Shown piece after piece: positions 27,289 to 38,388 of a stretch of 64,000 nucleotides of DNA. Source of the DNA: Marinitoga lauensis. GTDB taxonomy: Bacteria; Thermotogota; Thermotogae; Petrotogales; Petrotogaceae. Position 1 is the first letter of the stretch. Each line of letters starts with the position of its first letter. The notes beneath the pieces are model-generated. The model saw only the letters and a program-made list of their open reading frames with translations. It did not search any database and was not told the origin of the DNA. The position numbers and the translations under genes were made by a program. The DNA lies in the NCBI RefSeq assembly GCF_004135675.1, contig NZ_QHLX01000002.1, positions 248,001 through 312,000 on the forward strand, given 5' to 3'.

Positions 27289-28230
27289 TTATTCCCCCTT
27301 TAAATCTTTAATATTATCACTATTAATTCCAAAACATTCCTTTTCAGCGTTACCATATGGCTCAATATGTATAACAATATCTCTAATACTATCATTTTTT
27401 TCTTTAATCTTTTTTTCCAATTTAGCGCATATATCATTTGCTTCTTTAACAGTCATTTCTGGTGGCAACTCAATATGCATATCAATAAATATTTTATAAC
27501 CGAACTTTCTTGCTCTAATCTTATGTGGATTTTTTACACAATTACATGTTTTAGATTCAGTAATAACAATATCATATATTTCCTTTAATTCTGGAGAACT
27601 TTCCATAAATTCATTTGAAGATTCCATAAACTGTTCAAACCCAGTTTTTAAAATCATAAATGAAACCAATATAGCAATAACAGGATCCAACCACCATATC
27701 CCTGTGAAATATAATACTATCATACCTATTAAAACCGATGATGAAGTTAAAATATCATTTCTCATATTTAAAGCATCAGCGATAATAGCATTACTATTTA
27801 TTTTCTTGCCAACTGATAATCTATATTTATATAATGCAAACTTTGTAATAACAGAAATAAGAGCAATAATCACAACATATAATGCGTTTTCGATTATAAT
27901 TTCTTCATTAATTAATCTTTTTATTGAATTAATTAAAACCTCAAATCCTGCATATATAATAATTAATGAAACAACTTTTGTAGCAATAGTTTCTGCTCTT
28001 TCATGTCCATATGGATGATCTATATCTGGTGGTTTATTGGAAATTTTACCAGCAATTAAAGTCATAAATGAGGTTAAAATATCTGTGGCCGTATCAAGTC
28101 CATCGGCTAAAATAGCCATACTATGAGTGAAAAATCCTATTAAAATTTTCAAAAGAGCTAACAAAGCATTGGTAAATATGGAAATCAAAGAAGATCTGGT
28201 TGAAATCTTTTCTCTTTCAATATAGTCCAT
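27289..28230 (-). CDS. Cation diffusion facilitator transporter
   Basis: The 313-residue protein has about six membrane helices, the metal-site motifs LADGLDTATD (helix 2) and ADALNMRND (helix 5), the loop DHPYGHERAET and a cytoplasmic C-terminal domain with HIHIEPYG-like metal residues (VIHIEPYG). CDF proteins export divalent metals against protons. The N-x-x-x-D pair in helix 5, where zinc types have H-x-x-x-D, hints at manganese or iron, but this is only suggestive. The gene follows the PHP gene by 4 bases with its own GGGGTGA site. Confidence 0.92.
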   Translation of the reverse strand: MDYIEREKISTRSSLISIFTNALLALLKILIGFFTHSMAILADGLDTATDILTSFMTLIAGKISNKPPDIDHPYGHERAETIATKVVSLIIIYAGFEVLINSIKRLINEEIIIENALYVVIIALISVITKFALYKYRLSVGKKINSNAIIADALNMRNDILTSSSVLIGMIVLYFTGIWWLDPVIAILVSFMILKTGFEQFMESSNEFMESSPELKEIYDIVITESKTCNCVKNPHKIRARKFGYKIFIDMHIELPPEMTVKEANDICAKLEKKIKEKNDSIRDIVIHIEPYGNAEKECFGINSDNIKDLKGE

Positions 28231-28234
28231 TACT

Positions 28235-29058
28235 TCACCCCATCAATGCATTTATAGATTTTTCCAATAATTCGTCATCTACATTCATTCCTAAATCTAT
28301 ATCAGGTTTATTTGCACCGTGAAAGTCGCTTCCAGCGGTGATATATAAACCAGTTTCTATAGCTAAATCCCTGAACATTTTTATTTCTTCATTGGAATGT
28401 TTTGGATAATAAACCTCTATTCCCATAATCCATACCCTTTTAATTCTAAAATAATATTTTTTAATTTATTATAAGATAGTTTTAAATATTTAGGATGAGC
28501 AATAACAGGGAATCCACCTGCATTTTTAATTAATCTTACAGCTTCTTTTGGTTCTATCTTTTCTTTAGGGATATGAGCTATTTTACCATCGCCTAAATAT
28601 TTATCAAATGCTTCATCTCTATCTTTTACATATCCTTTTTTCAATAACACTCTTGCAAAATGTGGTCTTCCCACAACATCACCATGAGCTTCATTTATAA
28701 CTTCTTCCAGAGTTATGTCAAATCCTAAACTATTCAATCTTTCAATCATTAAATTATTTCTATTTTTTCTAAAATTCTGCACTTTTTTTAAAGCAGCATT
28801 TAAATCATCGTTATCCAGAGAAATATTATATCCAAGAATATCAAACATATTTTTAAACTTACAACTAATTTCGAGACCTGTAATATAGTTAATTCCATAT
28901 TTTTCTGCGTAATAAATTGCATCTTTTTGAGCATCAATATTATCATGATCTGTAATTGAATATAAAATTAAATTTTTTTCTTTTGCTTTTAATATTAAAT
29001 CTTCTGGAGTATATGTGCCATCTGAAAATGTAGAATGTGAATGTAAATCCAATAACAT
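28235..29058 (-). CDS. PHP-domain phosphoesterase (one frameshift)
   Basis: Start at 29058 has AGGAGGG upstream; longer frames run into the IS duplication. The protein has DLHSHSTFSDG, SITDHDNIDA, GLEISC, VGRPHFARVLL, VIAHPKYL and, after the break, GSDFHG: the metal-binding set of TrpH/YciV-type PHP phosphoesterases. Relatives hydrolyse 3',5'-nucleoside bisphosphates or short RNA. A missing G near 28426 separates the last 63 codons. The gene, its ribosome binding site and its leader were preserved because the neighbouring IS duplicated its target. Confidence 0.9.
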
Positions 29059-29153
29059 AATTTCCCTCCTACAATAAATTAATGCGGGCATAAAGCCCGC
29101 ATTATGCGAGAATATCCAACTTCTGACCCTGATACATTTCACCAACAATTCTC
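29051..29153. repeat. Long target-site duplication, left copy (103 bp)
   Basis: This segment repeats almost exactly at 31065-31166, which has one G fewer in a GGG run. It directly abuts the left inverted repeat of the IS. It contains the PHP ribosome binding site and the last 16 codons of the small gene at 31115, so this end carries a 3' remnant of that gene. Confidence 0.92.
29080..29104 (-). terminator. Hairpin after the 70-residue protein gene (duplicated copy)
   Basis: TAATGCGGGC-ATAAA-GCCCGCATTA begins at the stop codon of the small protein. The original lies at 31094-31117. It lacks a long T-run, so termination strength is uncertain. Confidence 0.6.
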
Positions 29154-31063
29154 CTGAGTTTGACAGTATTTTTTTCAATAAAATTCTAAAAAGCAGAATT
29201 ATTCTAAAAAACAACAATTGTTAATTTTTTATTAAATACAAAAGTGTCATTACACCCCTAAATTTTATATTTTTCTTTGAATTCTGTATAGGGTGAAATT
29301 ATTTTTGGTACAGGAATATTTAATGTATTTAATATTCTTTGTCCTAATTTATTTAAATTCATTCTCGCTACAAGATGTTGCTTTTGTGTTTTAAATTCAA
29401 TGTATTCCATATTTTTAATAGCTTCTCTTATTTTTTCATGAGAGTATTCAACATTATTTTTTTCCAGTTCTAATTCTAGTGTTCTTTGAATTATGTAAGA
29501 TATGAAACTCATTACAATATGTCCTTTTATTCTTTTGGTGTCCAATGAAATACCGGTCTTGTTTCAAGATAATTTTTAATGTTCTAAATGTTTCTTCTAC
29601 TTTCCATAATGTATGATATTGTTCTAATATTTCTTTTGGAGATAGTTTTGTGTTTGTTATTATTCCATAGTATCCATCGTATTTTTCATCATTTTCTATT
29701 TTTTCTATGTCCAGTATATAATTTTGTTTATTCTGTTCTTTTAAATATTTTTTCGCTCCTCTTTTACTTTTTGAATCTATATTTCCTTCTTCTAACATTT
29801 TTTTCGCTTTTTCTATTAATCGTAGTCTATCTGCTCTGTCTTTTTTGGCTCTTTCTTCTGAATATATTATGAGTAATCTTTTATTTTCATATTCTACTTC
29901 TCTATATTTTATTCCTTTTGCTAGTTCTATGAATTCTCCTTCAAATATATTTACTTTTTTTATTTGTTTTATTGATTTTCCTACTATGAATTCATAATTA
30001 GAATTTTCTACTACTTCTATATTTTTTTTACTCATCATTCCTCTATCTGCTACTACTATTACTTTTCCTAATTGATATTCTTTTTTCATTTTTTCTATTG
30101 AATCTTTAAATGTATGCCCTTCAAATGTATTTCCTGCATATATATCAAAACTAACTGGCATTCTATCCTGATCTATTGACATCCCTAATACTATTTGTGA
30201 TTCATTAAATTTCTTATCTTTTGAATATCCCATTTGTAATATTTCATTTGTTTGTTGTGTTTCAAACGCTAATGTCGTTACATCGTAAAATACTAAATCT
30301 ACCGTTGTATTAAACAAACTTATCCTTTGATTATACATATGTTTTTCTATCGACTCTTTATTATCTGCCAATATATCCAATGTTCTGTATAACCAGTGCA
30401 GCATTACATCTTTTTCTTCCAGGTCTTTTTCTTTTTTAACTTCCACTTTGTTATATCCAAAATACTCTAAATTATTAAATATTCCCAATTTACTTTTCGG
30501 TTCTACTATTCTATTCATCACCATTATTTTTAGCATCTCTTCTGCATTGTATTTTATTTCTTTATCCAGTCTTTCAAAATATCTTTTCATCTCATATCTT
30601 TCGAATATCTTATTTACTATTACTTTGGCTCCGTAATTCTTTTTATCCGGTGCCTTTTTTATATCTTCTGTATCAATATAATTTTTAAATCAAATATTTG
30701 TATGAGTTTATTTACTATATTTTTCGCTTCATTTTCGCTAAAAGAGTCAATCCTTCCTAAGTTTGCAACAGTTCTTTGCTTTATCTTACCATTTTCCCTA
30801 TAACTTTCAACAATTCTTAAATATTCAACACCTTTGTTATTTTTAACTACTCTCAAAAACACAAAAATCACCTCTTGATTTCATAATACCATTACTTATT
30901 ATACCACAAAAATATTATGAAATCAAGAATATAACGCTATTGTTAAAAATATTTGTGTCACTACAAAAATTTTTCAACCCCAATTTTCACCCTTTTCATC
31001 GTCGCAAACCCGCATTCTACCGTTTCGATTTTTCAAAAATCATGAAATCGCTGTCAAACTCAG
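29154..31063 (-). mobile_element. IS1634-family insertion sequence, complete, 1910 bp
   Basis: The ends are exact 13-bp inverted repeats: CTGAGTTTGACAG at 29154-29166 and its complement at 31051-31063. The only gene is a DDE transposase on the minus strand. Outside the ends lie direct repeats of about 103 bp (29051-29153 and 31065-31166, with one extra G at 31064). IS1634 and IS1549 are known for unusually long, variable target duplications, which fits. Non-coding ends are about 90 bp (left) and 190 bp (right). Confidence 0.92.
29258..30871 (-). CDS. IS1634-family DDE transposase (three frameshifts)
   Basis: Once repaired at three homopolymer A-runs (near 30680, 29570 and 29535), the three pieces join into about 538 residues, full length for the family. 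N-terminal VVKNNKGVEYLRIVESYR and VANLGR, the aspartates in VFYDVTTLAFET and VVADRGMMS, and the glutamate in LWKVEETFRTLK make the DDE triad with the IS4-superfamily Y/E signature. Because terminal repeats, duplications and protein are all intact, the element may be active. The breaks are of the same kind as in the housekeeping genes around it. Confidence 0.9.
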
Positions 31064-31064
31064 G

Positions 31065-31166
31065 AATAACATAATTTCCCTCCTACAATAAATTAATGCG
31101 GCATAAAGCCCGCATTATGCGAGAATATCCAACTTCTGACCCTGATACATTTCACCAACAATTCTC
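31065..31166. repeat. Long target-site duplication, right copy (102 bp)
   Basis: Direct copy of 29051-29153 next to the right end of the IS. The right copy belongs to the complete small gene at 31115-31327. Confidence 0.92.
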
Positions 31167-31327
31167 ACGAGTTTCCTTGTTAACCCGTCCTGTTTATAAA
31201 CAATGGCATTTAGTAAATTTTCGAAATCCTGAGATGTTTGTTGGACAGTTCTGGCAGCTTGAACATGAGCCTGTTTTGAAATTTGCGGTGTATATTGATA
31301 TGAAACACCGCTAACTGGACTAATCAT
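31115..31327 (-). CDS. Small 70-residue protein, function unknown
   Basis: The frame has a good AAGAAGGTGAT ribosome binding site and codes for MISPVSGVSYQYTPQIS followed by a single long amphipathic helix region and a GQKLDILA end. The overall plan (short, helical, ending in a G-x-x-(L/I)D-I motif) recalls small YjfB-type putative motility proteins, but I cannot confirm it. The last 16 codons were duplicated by the IS insertion. It lies upstream of PHP and downstream of era on the same strand, and ends in a hairpin. Confidence 0.7.
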   Translation of the reverse strand: MISPVSGVSYQYTPQISKQAHVQAARTVQQTSQDFENLLNAIVYKQDGLTRKLVRIVGEMYQGQKLDILA

Positions 31328-31390
31328 GTTATCACCTTCTTTTAAATTAGGTCCATTAAATATATCGACTCAAATTATCTTTTTTTAATA

Positions 31391-32291
31391 TTATTCTAAA
31401 TCTTCCTTCATTCCAATAGTATTTAATATTATAGAATCTTTTTGTCGCCACTTATCCTTAACTTTTACATACAAATCCAGATAAACCTTATCATCCAGTA
31501 AAGCTTCAAGGTCTTTTCTGGCAAGCATACCAATTTTCTTTATCATTCGTCCTTTTTGTCCTATGATTATCCTTTTTGCGATTGTCTTTCGACATATATT
31601 TCCGCTCTAATATATACTAAATCTTCTTTATCAGTTATTTCTTCAACAACAACTGCAGTAGAATGAGGTATTTCCTGCGAAGTTAAATGAAATATCTTTT
31701 CCCTTACTATTTCTGAAATCATAAAAGCCAGAGGTCTATCAGTTGTCATATCTTCTGGATAATATTGTGGACCTTCTGGTAATACATCGATTATCTTTTG
31801 CAATAACTCTGCCAGATTATACCCTGTTAATGCAGAAATTTCAAATTCAGCAATAATATTTGAATTTTCATCTAAAACAGTTTTAATTCTATTTCTGGCT
31901 TCATTTATTTCTTCAGGAGTAGCAGCATCTATTTTATTGATAATCAATATAACAGGTATTTTTGATTCTTTTATTATTCTGGCAATATTTAAATCAGATT
32001 CCCTCACCTTATCAATAGGATCAATTAAAAATAATATTAAATCCTGTCCTTTTAAGGCATTTACAGCTATTTTTACCATATATTCTCCAAACTTATGTAA
32101 AGGTTTATGTATTCCTGGTGTATCCACCAGCACAATCTGAGCTTCTGGTGTATTTAAAATACAATTAATCCTATTTCTGGTTGTTTGGGGTTTGTCTGAA
32201 ACAATAACTACTTTCTTTTCATTAACGCATTAATTAATGTAGACTTTCCAACATTTGGTTTTCCTGCAACCGCTACAAAACCACTTTTCAT
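31391..32291 (-). CDS. era: GTPase Era (two frameshifts)
   Basis: The frame from ATG 32291 gives [20 protein letters not shown] (G1, shown here in part as GKPNVGKST), then DTPGIHKP (G3), NKID (G4) and, after a second break, a KH domain with [13 protein letters not shown]. Era binds 16S rRNA and assists 30S assembly. Missing A bases near 32232 and 31575 account for both breaks; the repaired length is about 300 residues, normal for Era. The start overlaps the upstream nuclease gene by ATGA. Confidence 0.94.
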
Positions 32292-33409
32292 TTCATCAAC
32301 TCCCTTAAACTTTCCATTATCATTGCAGTTGCTCTACAATCATCTTCATTATATTTAATAATCTTTTCTAAACTCTCTTTATGTCCTCTTAAATAATTTT
32401 TATATTCAATGAATATAGCATAACCGTTTAAATCTGTTCTCCATTGATATCCAAAAAATTTACTGATATCTTTTAAAGAATATGAAGTTACAGGTAAAGC
32501 GACATTTTTCTGGATCTTTTCGTATAAATCATATGATCTATCTTCAATTTTATATAGATATTTATACAAATGGGATATGTTTTTTGTAATCATTTGTAAC
32601 CTTTTTATATCATACACATCATAATGAACAATGGTCTCTTTAGTGGAATCAATGAATTTTAAAAACCTTTCGAGATTGTCATCTGTATTTTCAACATTCA
32701 AATATGGCTTATATTTGCCTTTTATCAAAATGCCATGAAGAAAATCTAAATCTCTATACGTTTCAACATCATATACAATATATTTTTGGGGAATATTAAA
32801 TCTGCTTATTATTATTGGCTTACCTGTCAATAATGATTTTAAATTATATAACGGTTTTCGAAATTGTGGAGGGACCTGTTCAATTTTATTCGATTCAACT
32901 ACCTTTATAGGATTGATATTTAAATCTTTTAAAAGGTTTAAATAACTTTTTGAAATTCCAGGAACAACGGATAAATCGCCTTTTTTAATTATTTCCTTGT
33001 GGCATTGAACTTTTATTTTACAGAATTTACAATGGTTTCCTGGAGTTTTTTCTTTTGGGATTTTAAATGATTCAACCTCTTTATTAAACAAAGGGAGTTT
33101 TCTCATTATCCAGCGTTCAGAAAAATAATGAACCTTATTTTCCAGGGTAATTTCAACGCCTCTAACCTCTTTCCCCATATTTTTAAAATATAAATATACC
33201 GAAATTATATGAAAAATATGACTTAATTTTAACTTACGTGATTCCCTTAAAATCTTTACAGATTTTCTTTTTGCGTCATAACTATCATAACTTGTAACAA
33301 TATCAAGCCCTTTATAATTAAATTCAATGTATTTAGTTGGTCTTTTATAAATAGGTACAAAATGTTGACATTTTTTTATATTTCGATAATTTAACAGATC
33401 CATTTTCAT
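32288..33409 (-). CDS. TM0106-type RecB-like nuclease / RNase H-like exonuclease
   Basis: The 373-residue protein has an N-terminal RecB-like segment ending in a cysteine cluster ([10 protein letters not shown], possible iron-sulfur site with one more cysteine upstream), a helix-hairpin-helix-like [16 protein letters not shown], and a C-terminal RNase H-like exonuclease domain with [14 protein letters not shown] and YNEDDCRAT (DEDD-type residues). Members of the TM0106 family combine these parts; their function is predicted from folds only. It overlaps era. The N-terminal part looks short compared with full RecB-type nucleases. Confidence 0.8.
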   Translation of the reverse strand: MKMDLLNYRNIKKCQHFVPIYKRPTKYIEFNYKGLDIVTSYDSYDAKRKSVKILRESRKLKLSHIFHIISVYLYFKNMGKEVRGVEITLENKVHYFSERWIMRKLPLFNKEVESFKIPKEKTPGNHCKFCKIKVQCHKEIIKKGDLSVVPGISKSYLNLLKDLNINPIKVVESNKIEQVPPQFRKPLYNLKSLLTGKPIIISRFNIPQKYIVYDVETYRDLDFLHGILIKGKYKPYLNVENTDDNLERFLKFIDSTKETIVHYDVYDIKRLQMITKNISHLYKYLYKIEDRSYDLYEKIQKNVALPVTSYSLKDISKFFGYQWRTDLNGYAIFIEYKNYLRGHKESLEKIIKYNEDDCRATAMIMESLRELMK

Positions 33410-33472
33410 TTTTCCAGCTCCACTTCTATTTCCACTTTTTTAAAAACTTGCGATCAATATACTCTGTCAAAA

Positions 33473-35505
33473 TTAGCTATATAACTTCGTAATATCACCA
33501 AACTCAAGGAATAAATTAGCAATATTTTTCAAAAAACCAAGTCTATTCATTCTTATACTTTCATCCTTATCCATAACAAAAACATTATCAAAATAATTAT
33601 CAATACTATCTTTCATTTTCAACAATTCAGCAATAGCATCATCATAATTTAAATAATCCAACTTTTCTTCCATCTTACCTTTTACACATAAATACTTATC
33701 GAATAATTCCTTTTCTGCCTCTTCCTTAAACAATCTTCCGTCATATTTTAAAGAATCATGTTTTTTTGAGATATTCTGTACTCTCTGGAATGTTTTAATG
33801 AAGGCTGTAAAATCATCAGAATGAACCACTTTATTAAGAGCCTGAGCTGAAATTAAAGCTCTTAATGGTTTCTTCCAGTTAATAATAACAGTATTTATTA
33901 CATCTGTTGAAATGTTTTTCTTTGAAAGATACGTTTCAAAACGACCTTTGAAAAAGTCTGCAATTTCTTCTTCAAGATATTCAACATTTATTATTTTAGC
34001 AATTTCTTTCATCAAATCATTTAAATCAAAATCCCAGTTATTTTCTATAATTATTCTTAAAACACCATAGGCTTTTCGTCTTAAAGCAAAAGGATCCTTT
34101 GATCCTGTTGGTATTTTCTTTATACCAAAAAATCCAATAATATCAAATAATTTATCAGCCAGCGATACAATTAAAGAGTTTAATTCTGTTGGTAAATTAT
34201 CACCTTCTTCAACTGGCTTATAATGTTCTTCTGGAACCATGTATACATCTTCAGAATAATTATGATGTTTCAAATAAATCCTGCCCATTACACCTTGCAG
34301 TTCAGGAAATTCATACACAATATGTGTTGGGATATCTATTTTTGATAATTCAGCTGCCTTTAAAAGGTTCTTGTTTTTATAATCTAAAATATTTGAAATT
34401 AAATTAGCAATTTCTTTTATCGCATTTACCTTATCAAGATATGTGCCTAATCCTGCTTGATAAGTTATTTCATTTAATTTTGATAGATATGCATCTGGTA
34501 ATGTATTTAAATCTTCTTCATAATAAAACTTTGCATCATCAAGCCTGGCATTAATTACCCTCGAATAACCATTGGTAACATTTTCTTCTTCACTTAATCC
34601 ATCCTGGAAAGCTATATAATAATTGCTAATCTTACCATTCTTTTTCGCAACAAAACTTCTTTGATGATGTTTTATAGTAATTTTTATTACTTCTTCTGGC
34701 AAAGAAAGATATTCCTCATTAAATTTACCAACAACAGCACCTGGATATTCTGTTAATTGAGTAATTTCATTTATTAACTCTTCGTCTTTTTCAATCTCCA
34801 GTTCATTGTTTGTTGCAACCATTTCCAGTTCTTTTATTATTCTTTCTTTTCTTTCATTATAATCAGCGATAACAAAATTTTCTCTTAATTCAGAGAAATA
34901 ATTATCTGGATGTGATATTGATATTTCACCTTTTCCAAGGAATCGATGACCATATGATTTCCTCGATGAGTTGATACCAAACAATTCAAAATCAATTATT
35001 TCATAATCAAGCAATGCCAGTATCCAGTGCACAGGTCTGATAAACTCAAAATCGCCATTTCCCCATCTCATGGGTTTTTTAAATCTCAATTTTTTAATTA
35101 TAAAAGGATAAATTTCTGCAAGTGTTTCAGAAATCTTTTTCCCTCTTTTTTAATCTTTGCAAACATATATATATTACCTTTTATTTCTTTTTCTTCTATT
35201 TCATAATTTTCATTCTGTAATGATCTTAAAAACCCTTGGTAAGGTTTTGCCGGTTCTCCATTTTCATCAAATGCAACCTTTTTTGCAGGACCTTTTCTCT
35301 CAATCACCCTATCAGGTTCCTTTTCGGGTAATCCTTCTAACAATATTCCAAATCTTCTTGGTGCTATAAACACCTGTAATTTAGAATAAGATATGTTTCT
35401 ATTCTTTAATTCCTCTTCAGTATATGTATATAATTGTTTAATTATATTATCATATTCACTTGATGGTAACTCTTCAACACCTATTTCAAGTAATGACTTA
35501 ATCAT
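33473..35505 (-). CDS. glyS: Glycyl-tRNA synthetase beta subunit (one frameshift)
   Basis: Start ATG at 35505 lies inside the end of glyQ (8-base overlap). The product begins [14 protein letters not shown] and includes [34 protein letters not shown], and [12 protein letters not shown], all typical of GlyS, then a DALR-like anticodon domain. With GlyQ it makes the alpha2-beta2 glycyl-tRNA synthetase. A missing A near 35130 breaks the frame; repaired length is about 678 residues, as usual. Confidence 0.95.
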
Positions 35506-36354
35506 TCTTCTTCGCCCCAATCGCATCCAGATATGTGCGGGCAGTTTTTCTTGCCATATCTCTTATTATCAAAATATATTTTTGCCTTTCATTTACACTA
35601 ATAGCATTTCTTGCATCCAGAAGATTAAATGAATGAGCAGCTTTTATAAGATAGTCATATGCTGGTAAATATAATTTTTGTTCTATTAGTGCTTCAAATT
35701 CCTTTTTATATGTCTCAAATAATCCATATAATGTTTCCACATTGGCTTTTTCAAAATTAAAAATTGAAAATTGCCTTTCATTTTCTTTAAACAATTTTCC
35801 ATAAGGTACATATTTATTCCACATAGTTTCATATACATTATCTTTTCCCTGCAAATACATAGCAAGTCTTTCAATACCATATGTAATTTCAAGAGAAATT
35901 GGCTTTAATGGGATACTACCCATTTGTTGAAAATATGTAAATTGAGTGATTTCCATACCATCAAGCCATACTTCCCAGCCAATTCCCATGCTCCTAATGT
36001 TGGTGATTCCCAATTATCTTCTACAAATCTTATATCATGTTCCAGTGGATCAATACCTATAGCCTTTAATGATTCCAGATATATTTCCTGAGAATCTTTT
36101 GGAGATGGTTTTAATATTACCTGATATTGATGGAATCTCTGCATTCTATTGGGATTTTCACCATATCTACCATCTGTAGGCCTTCTGCTTGGCTGAACAA
36201 ATGCCACATAAAAAGGGTCTTTTCCCAATGTTCTGAAAAAAGTGGATGGGTGGTATGTACCAGCTCCCATTTCCATGTCGTATGGTTGATCAATAACACA
36301 ACCACGTTCAGACCAGAAACTATCTAATTTTAATATTAAATCCTGTATATACAA
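35498..36354 (-). CDS. glyQ: Glycyl-tRNA synthetase alpha subunit (one frameshift)
   Basis: The start is a TTG at 36354 behind AGGAGG. The protein shows [52 protein letters not shown], and after the break [18 protein letters not shown]: the class II catalytic core of GlyQ. A missing G in GGG near 35995 shifts the frame. Repaired length is about 286 residues, normal for the family. It is translationally coupled to glyS and is 11 bases downstream of the DAK2 gene. Confidence 0.95.
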
Positions 36355-36365
36355 GTCAATTCCTC

Positions 36366-38018
36366 CTATTCCAATGAAATTAACAGCGGATAATGTGGTT
36401 GCCCACCATTATGGATTTCAACCTCAAGATCAGGAAATTCTTCCATTAATTCATTAGCTATTAATTCGGCAGTTTTTAATTCTATATCCTGACCATAGAA
36501 AATGGTCATTATTTCATAACCATCATCAATTTTATCTTTTAATACCTTTAATACAGTTTCATTTAAATCAAAACCATGAGCCTTTAATTCTTTTCCAACA
36601 AATACAAGATATTCATCTTTTTTAATCTTTTCTCCAGCAATCTCAGAATCCCTTATAGCATAAGTAACCTGAATAGGAACAACACCGGATATTTCAGATT
36701 CTATAGATTCTTTTAATTCATCATAGCTCATATTATCATCAAAGGCCAATAACGCTGCAACGCCTTCCTGAATATATTTTGTTTTTATTACCAGTATCTC
36801 TCTATCCTCAACCATATCAGCTACTTTTTCTGCAGTTAAAATAATATTTGGATTATTTGGTAAAATCAATATTTTCTTTTGAGGTAGTTTTTCTATAGCA
36901 TCCATAAAATCCTTAACACTTGGATTCATTGTTTGACCGCCAAATATAACAGCATCCACACCAAGGCTTTTGAAAATTTTTGTTAAGCCTTCACCTGGAG
37001 AAACTGTAACAATTCCCCAATTTTCATTGTTAGATTCAAAATTTTCTTCTTCTTTTTTAGCAGTATTTTCTATTGTCGATTCAACAACGTGTTCATGTTG
37101 AACCTTCATATTATCCACTTTTACCTTATATAATTCTCCATATTCCAGAAATTCTTCAAAAACTTTACCAGGCCTATTTGTATGTACATGCGTTTTTAAA
37201 AAATCTCCCTGATGAACCAATACAATAGAATCACCAATCTCTTCCAGAAATGCCCTGATTTTATCAATACCCTCTTTAGAAATTTCTGGATCATGTAATT
37301 TTAATACGCATTCTGTACAATATTGAAATTTAATTTCTTCATATGCAATTTCTTTTATTTCCTCAGCAGATGCTGACTCTATATCTTTAAGATTAACCTC
37401 AGTATCTCCTTTAATAGCATCTCTAAATCCTTTTACAATATAGCTGACACCTTTAGCACCGGCATCTACCACATTGGCATCTCTCAATTTTTTCAAATAT
37501 TTAGGTGTTTCTTCTACAATTTCCTCTGAAATTTCATATAATTTATCCATAAATTCTTCAAAATCATCTATATTTGATAATTCAGTTTCAGCCCTTTCGG
37601 CTAATTTTCTTATCAATGTAAGCATTGTGCCTTCAACTGGTTTTATAACGGCATGATAAGCTACCTCTTTTGCGTTTTTTAAAGCTTCAATAAAATCTTT
37701 AGTTGTTACAGATTCTTTATTTTCCAATACTTCAGTGAAACCTCTAAAAATCTGAGATAATATAACCCCGGAATTTCCTCTTGCACCCATTAATAAACCA
37801 TCACGCATGTTTTTCATTACATCTTTTATTTTATCTTTGTTTTTAACTCTATCAAGCCATTCACATGCTTCCAGCATACCTGAAGTCATATTAGAACCGG
37901 TATCACCATCAGGTACAGGGAAAACATTTAATGCATTTATTTCATCTTTATTTACTAACAATGTTTCAGCAGCCTTTTTGAATGCCACATAAAAGTCTCT
38001 TGCCTTTAATTCAGTCAT
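36366..38018 (-). CDS. DAK2-domain protein, fatty acid kinase FakA-like
   Basis: Start is set at 38018 because GAGGTGACTATA precedes it; an ATG nine bases earlier is out of range. The 550-residue protein has the DhaL-type kinase motifs [23 protein letters not shown] and EGTMLTL, a linker, and a C-terminal DegV-like half ([16 protein letters not shown]). FakA-type kinases phosphorylate fatty acids bound to FakB. No fakB gene is in the window. It sits downstream of an Asp23 gene, a pairing found in many Firmicutes and Thermotogota. Confidence 0.92.
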   Translation of the reverse strand: MTELKARDFYVAFKKAAETLLVNKDEINALNVFPVPDGDTGSNMTSGMLEACEWLDRVKNKDKIKDVMKNMRDGLLMGARGNSGVILSQIFRGFTEVLENKESVTTKDFIEALKNAKEVAYHAVIKPVEGTMLTLIRKLAERAETELSNIDDFEEFMDKLYEISEEIVEETPKYLKKLRDANVVDAGAKGVSYIVKGFRDAIKGDTEVNLKDIESASAEEIKEIAYEEIKFQYCTECVLKLHDPEISKEGIDKIRAFLEEIGDSIVLVHQGDFLKTHVHTNRPGKVFEEFLEYGELYKVKVDNMKVQHEHVVESTIENTAKKEEENFESNNENWGIVTVSPGEGLTKIFKSLGVDAVIFGGQTMNPSVKDFMDAIEKLPQKKILILPNNPNIILTAEKVADMVEDREILVIKTKYIQEGVAALLAFDDNMSYDELKESIESEISGVVPIQVTYAIRDSEIAGEKIKKDEYLVFVGKELKAHGFDLNETVLKVLKDKIDDGYEIMTIFYGQDIELKTAELIANELMEEFPDLEVEIHNGGQPHYPLLISLE

Positions 38019-38066
38019 TATAGTCACCTCTTTATGATTTTATTCCAACGACTTTTACATTTACAA

Positions 38067-38372
38067 CTACGTCGACATCCCCAAGGCCTCTTTTATTCTA
38101 TGATAGACATTTTCCTGAGCATTAGCTGCAACTCTCTTCAAAGGCAAACCGTATTCCATATAGATATATAAATTTATAGTTACTCTGTTATTTTCTTCAA
38201 TTACTTCAACACCTTTTTCCTGTGGTTTTTGAAGCATAGAAGTTAACTTATTTAAAAATCCACCCTTTCCGATATCCACAGTACCGTATGATTCTAATGC
38301 CGCTCTATATACAATTTCATTAAAAACTTCCGGTTTTATAGTAACTGTTCCAAGTTCTGTTTCAACTATCAT
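38067..38372 (-). CDS. Asp23/Gls24 family envelope protein
   Basis: The 101-residue protein has the Asp23 features: ETELGTVTIKPEVF at the N-terminus, a glycine-rich middle and the VTINLYIYMEYGLPLKRVA strand-helix segment near the C-terminus. Asp23 proteins are small, often membrane-associated and linked to envelope stress. The partnership with the DAK2 gene, 48 bases downstream, is conserved in other lineages. GGAGGTG precedes the ATG. Confidence 0.9.
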   Translation of the reverse strand: MIVETELGTVTIKPEVFNEIVYRAALESYGTVDIGKGGFLNKLTSMLQKPQEKGVEVIEENNRVTINLYIYMEYGLPLKRVAANAQENVYHRIKEALGMST

Positions 38373-38388
38373 AATAACACCTCCAGAA

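Noticed and set aside
28417..29217. N-terminal extension of the PHP protein by 53 residues
   Set aside because: The extension reads through the IS end, the target duplication and the true ribosome binding site; start at 29058 fits the family.
29051..31166. Reading the 103-bp direct repeats as a plain assembly error
   Set aside because: The copies abut the exact IS ends on both sides and the family is known for long duplications; misassembly would not place them so precisely. Kept as a minor alternative.
31096..31314. Plus-strand frame opposite the 70-residue gene
   Set aside because: Antisense shadow with no ribosome binding site; the minus-strand frame has one and ends in a hairpin.
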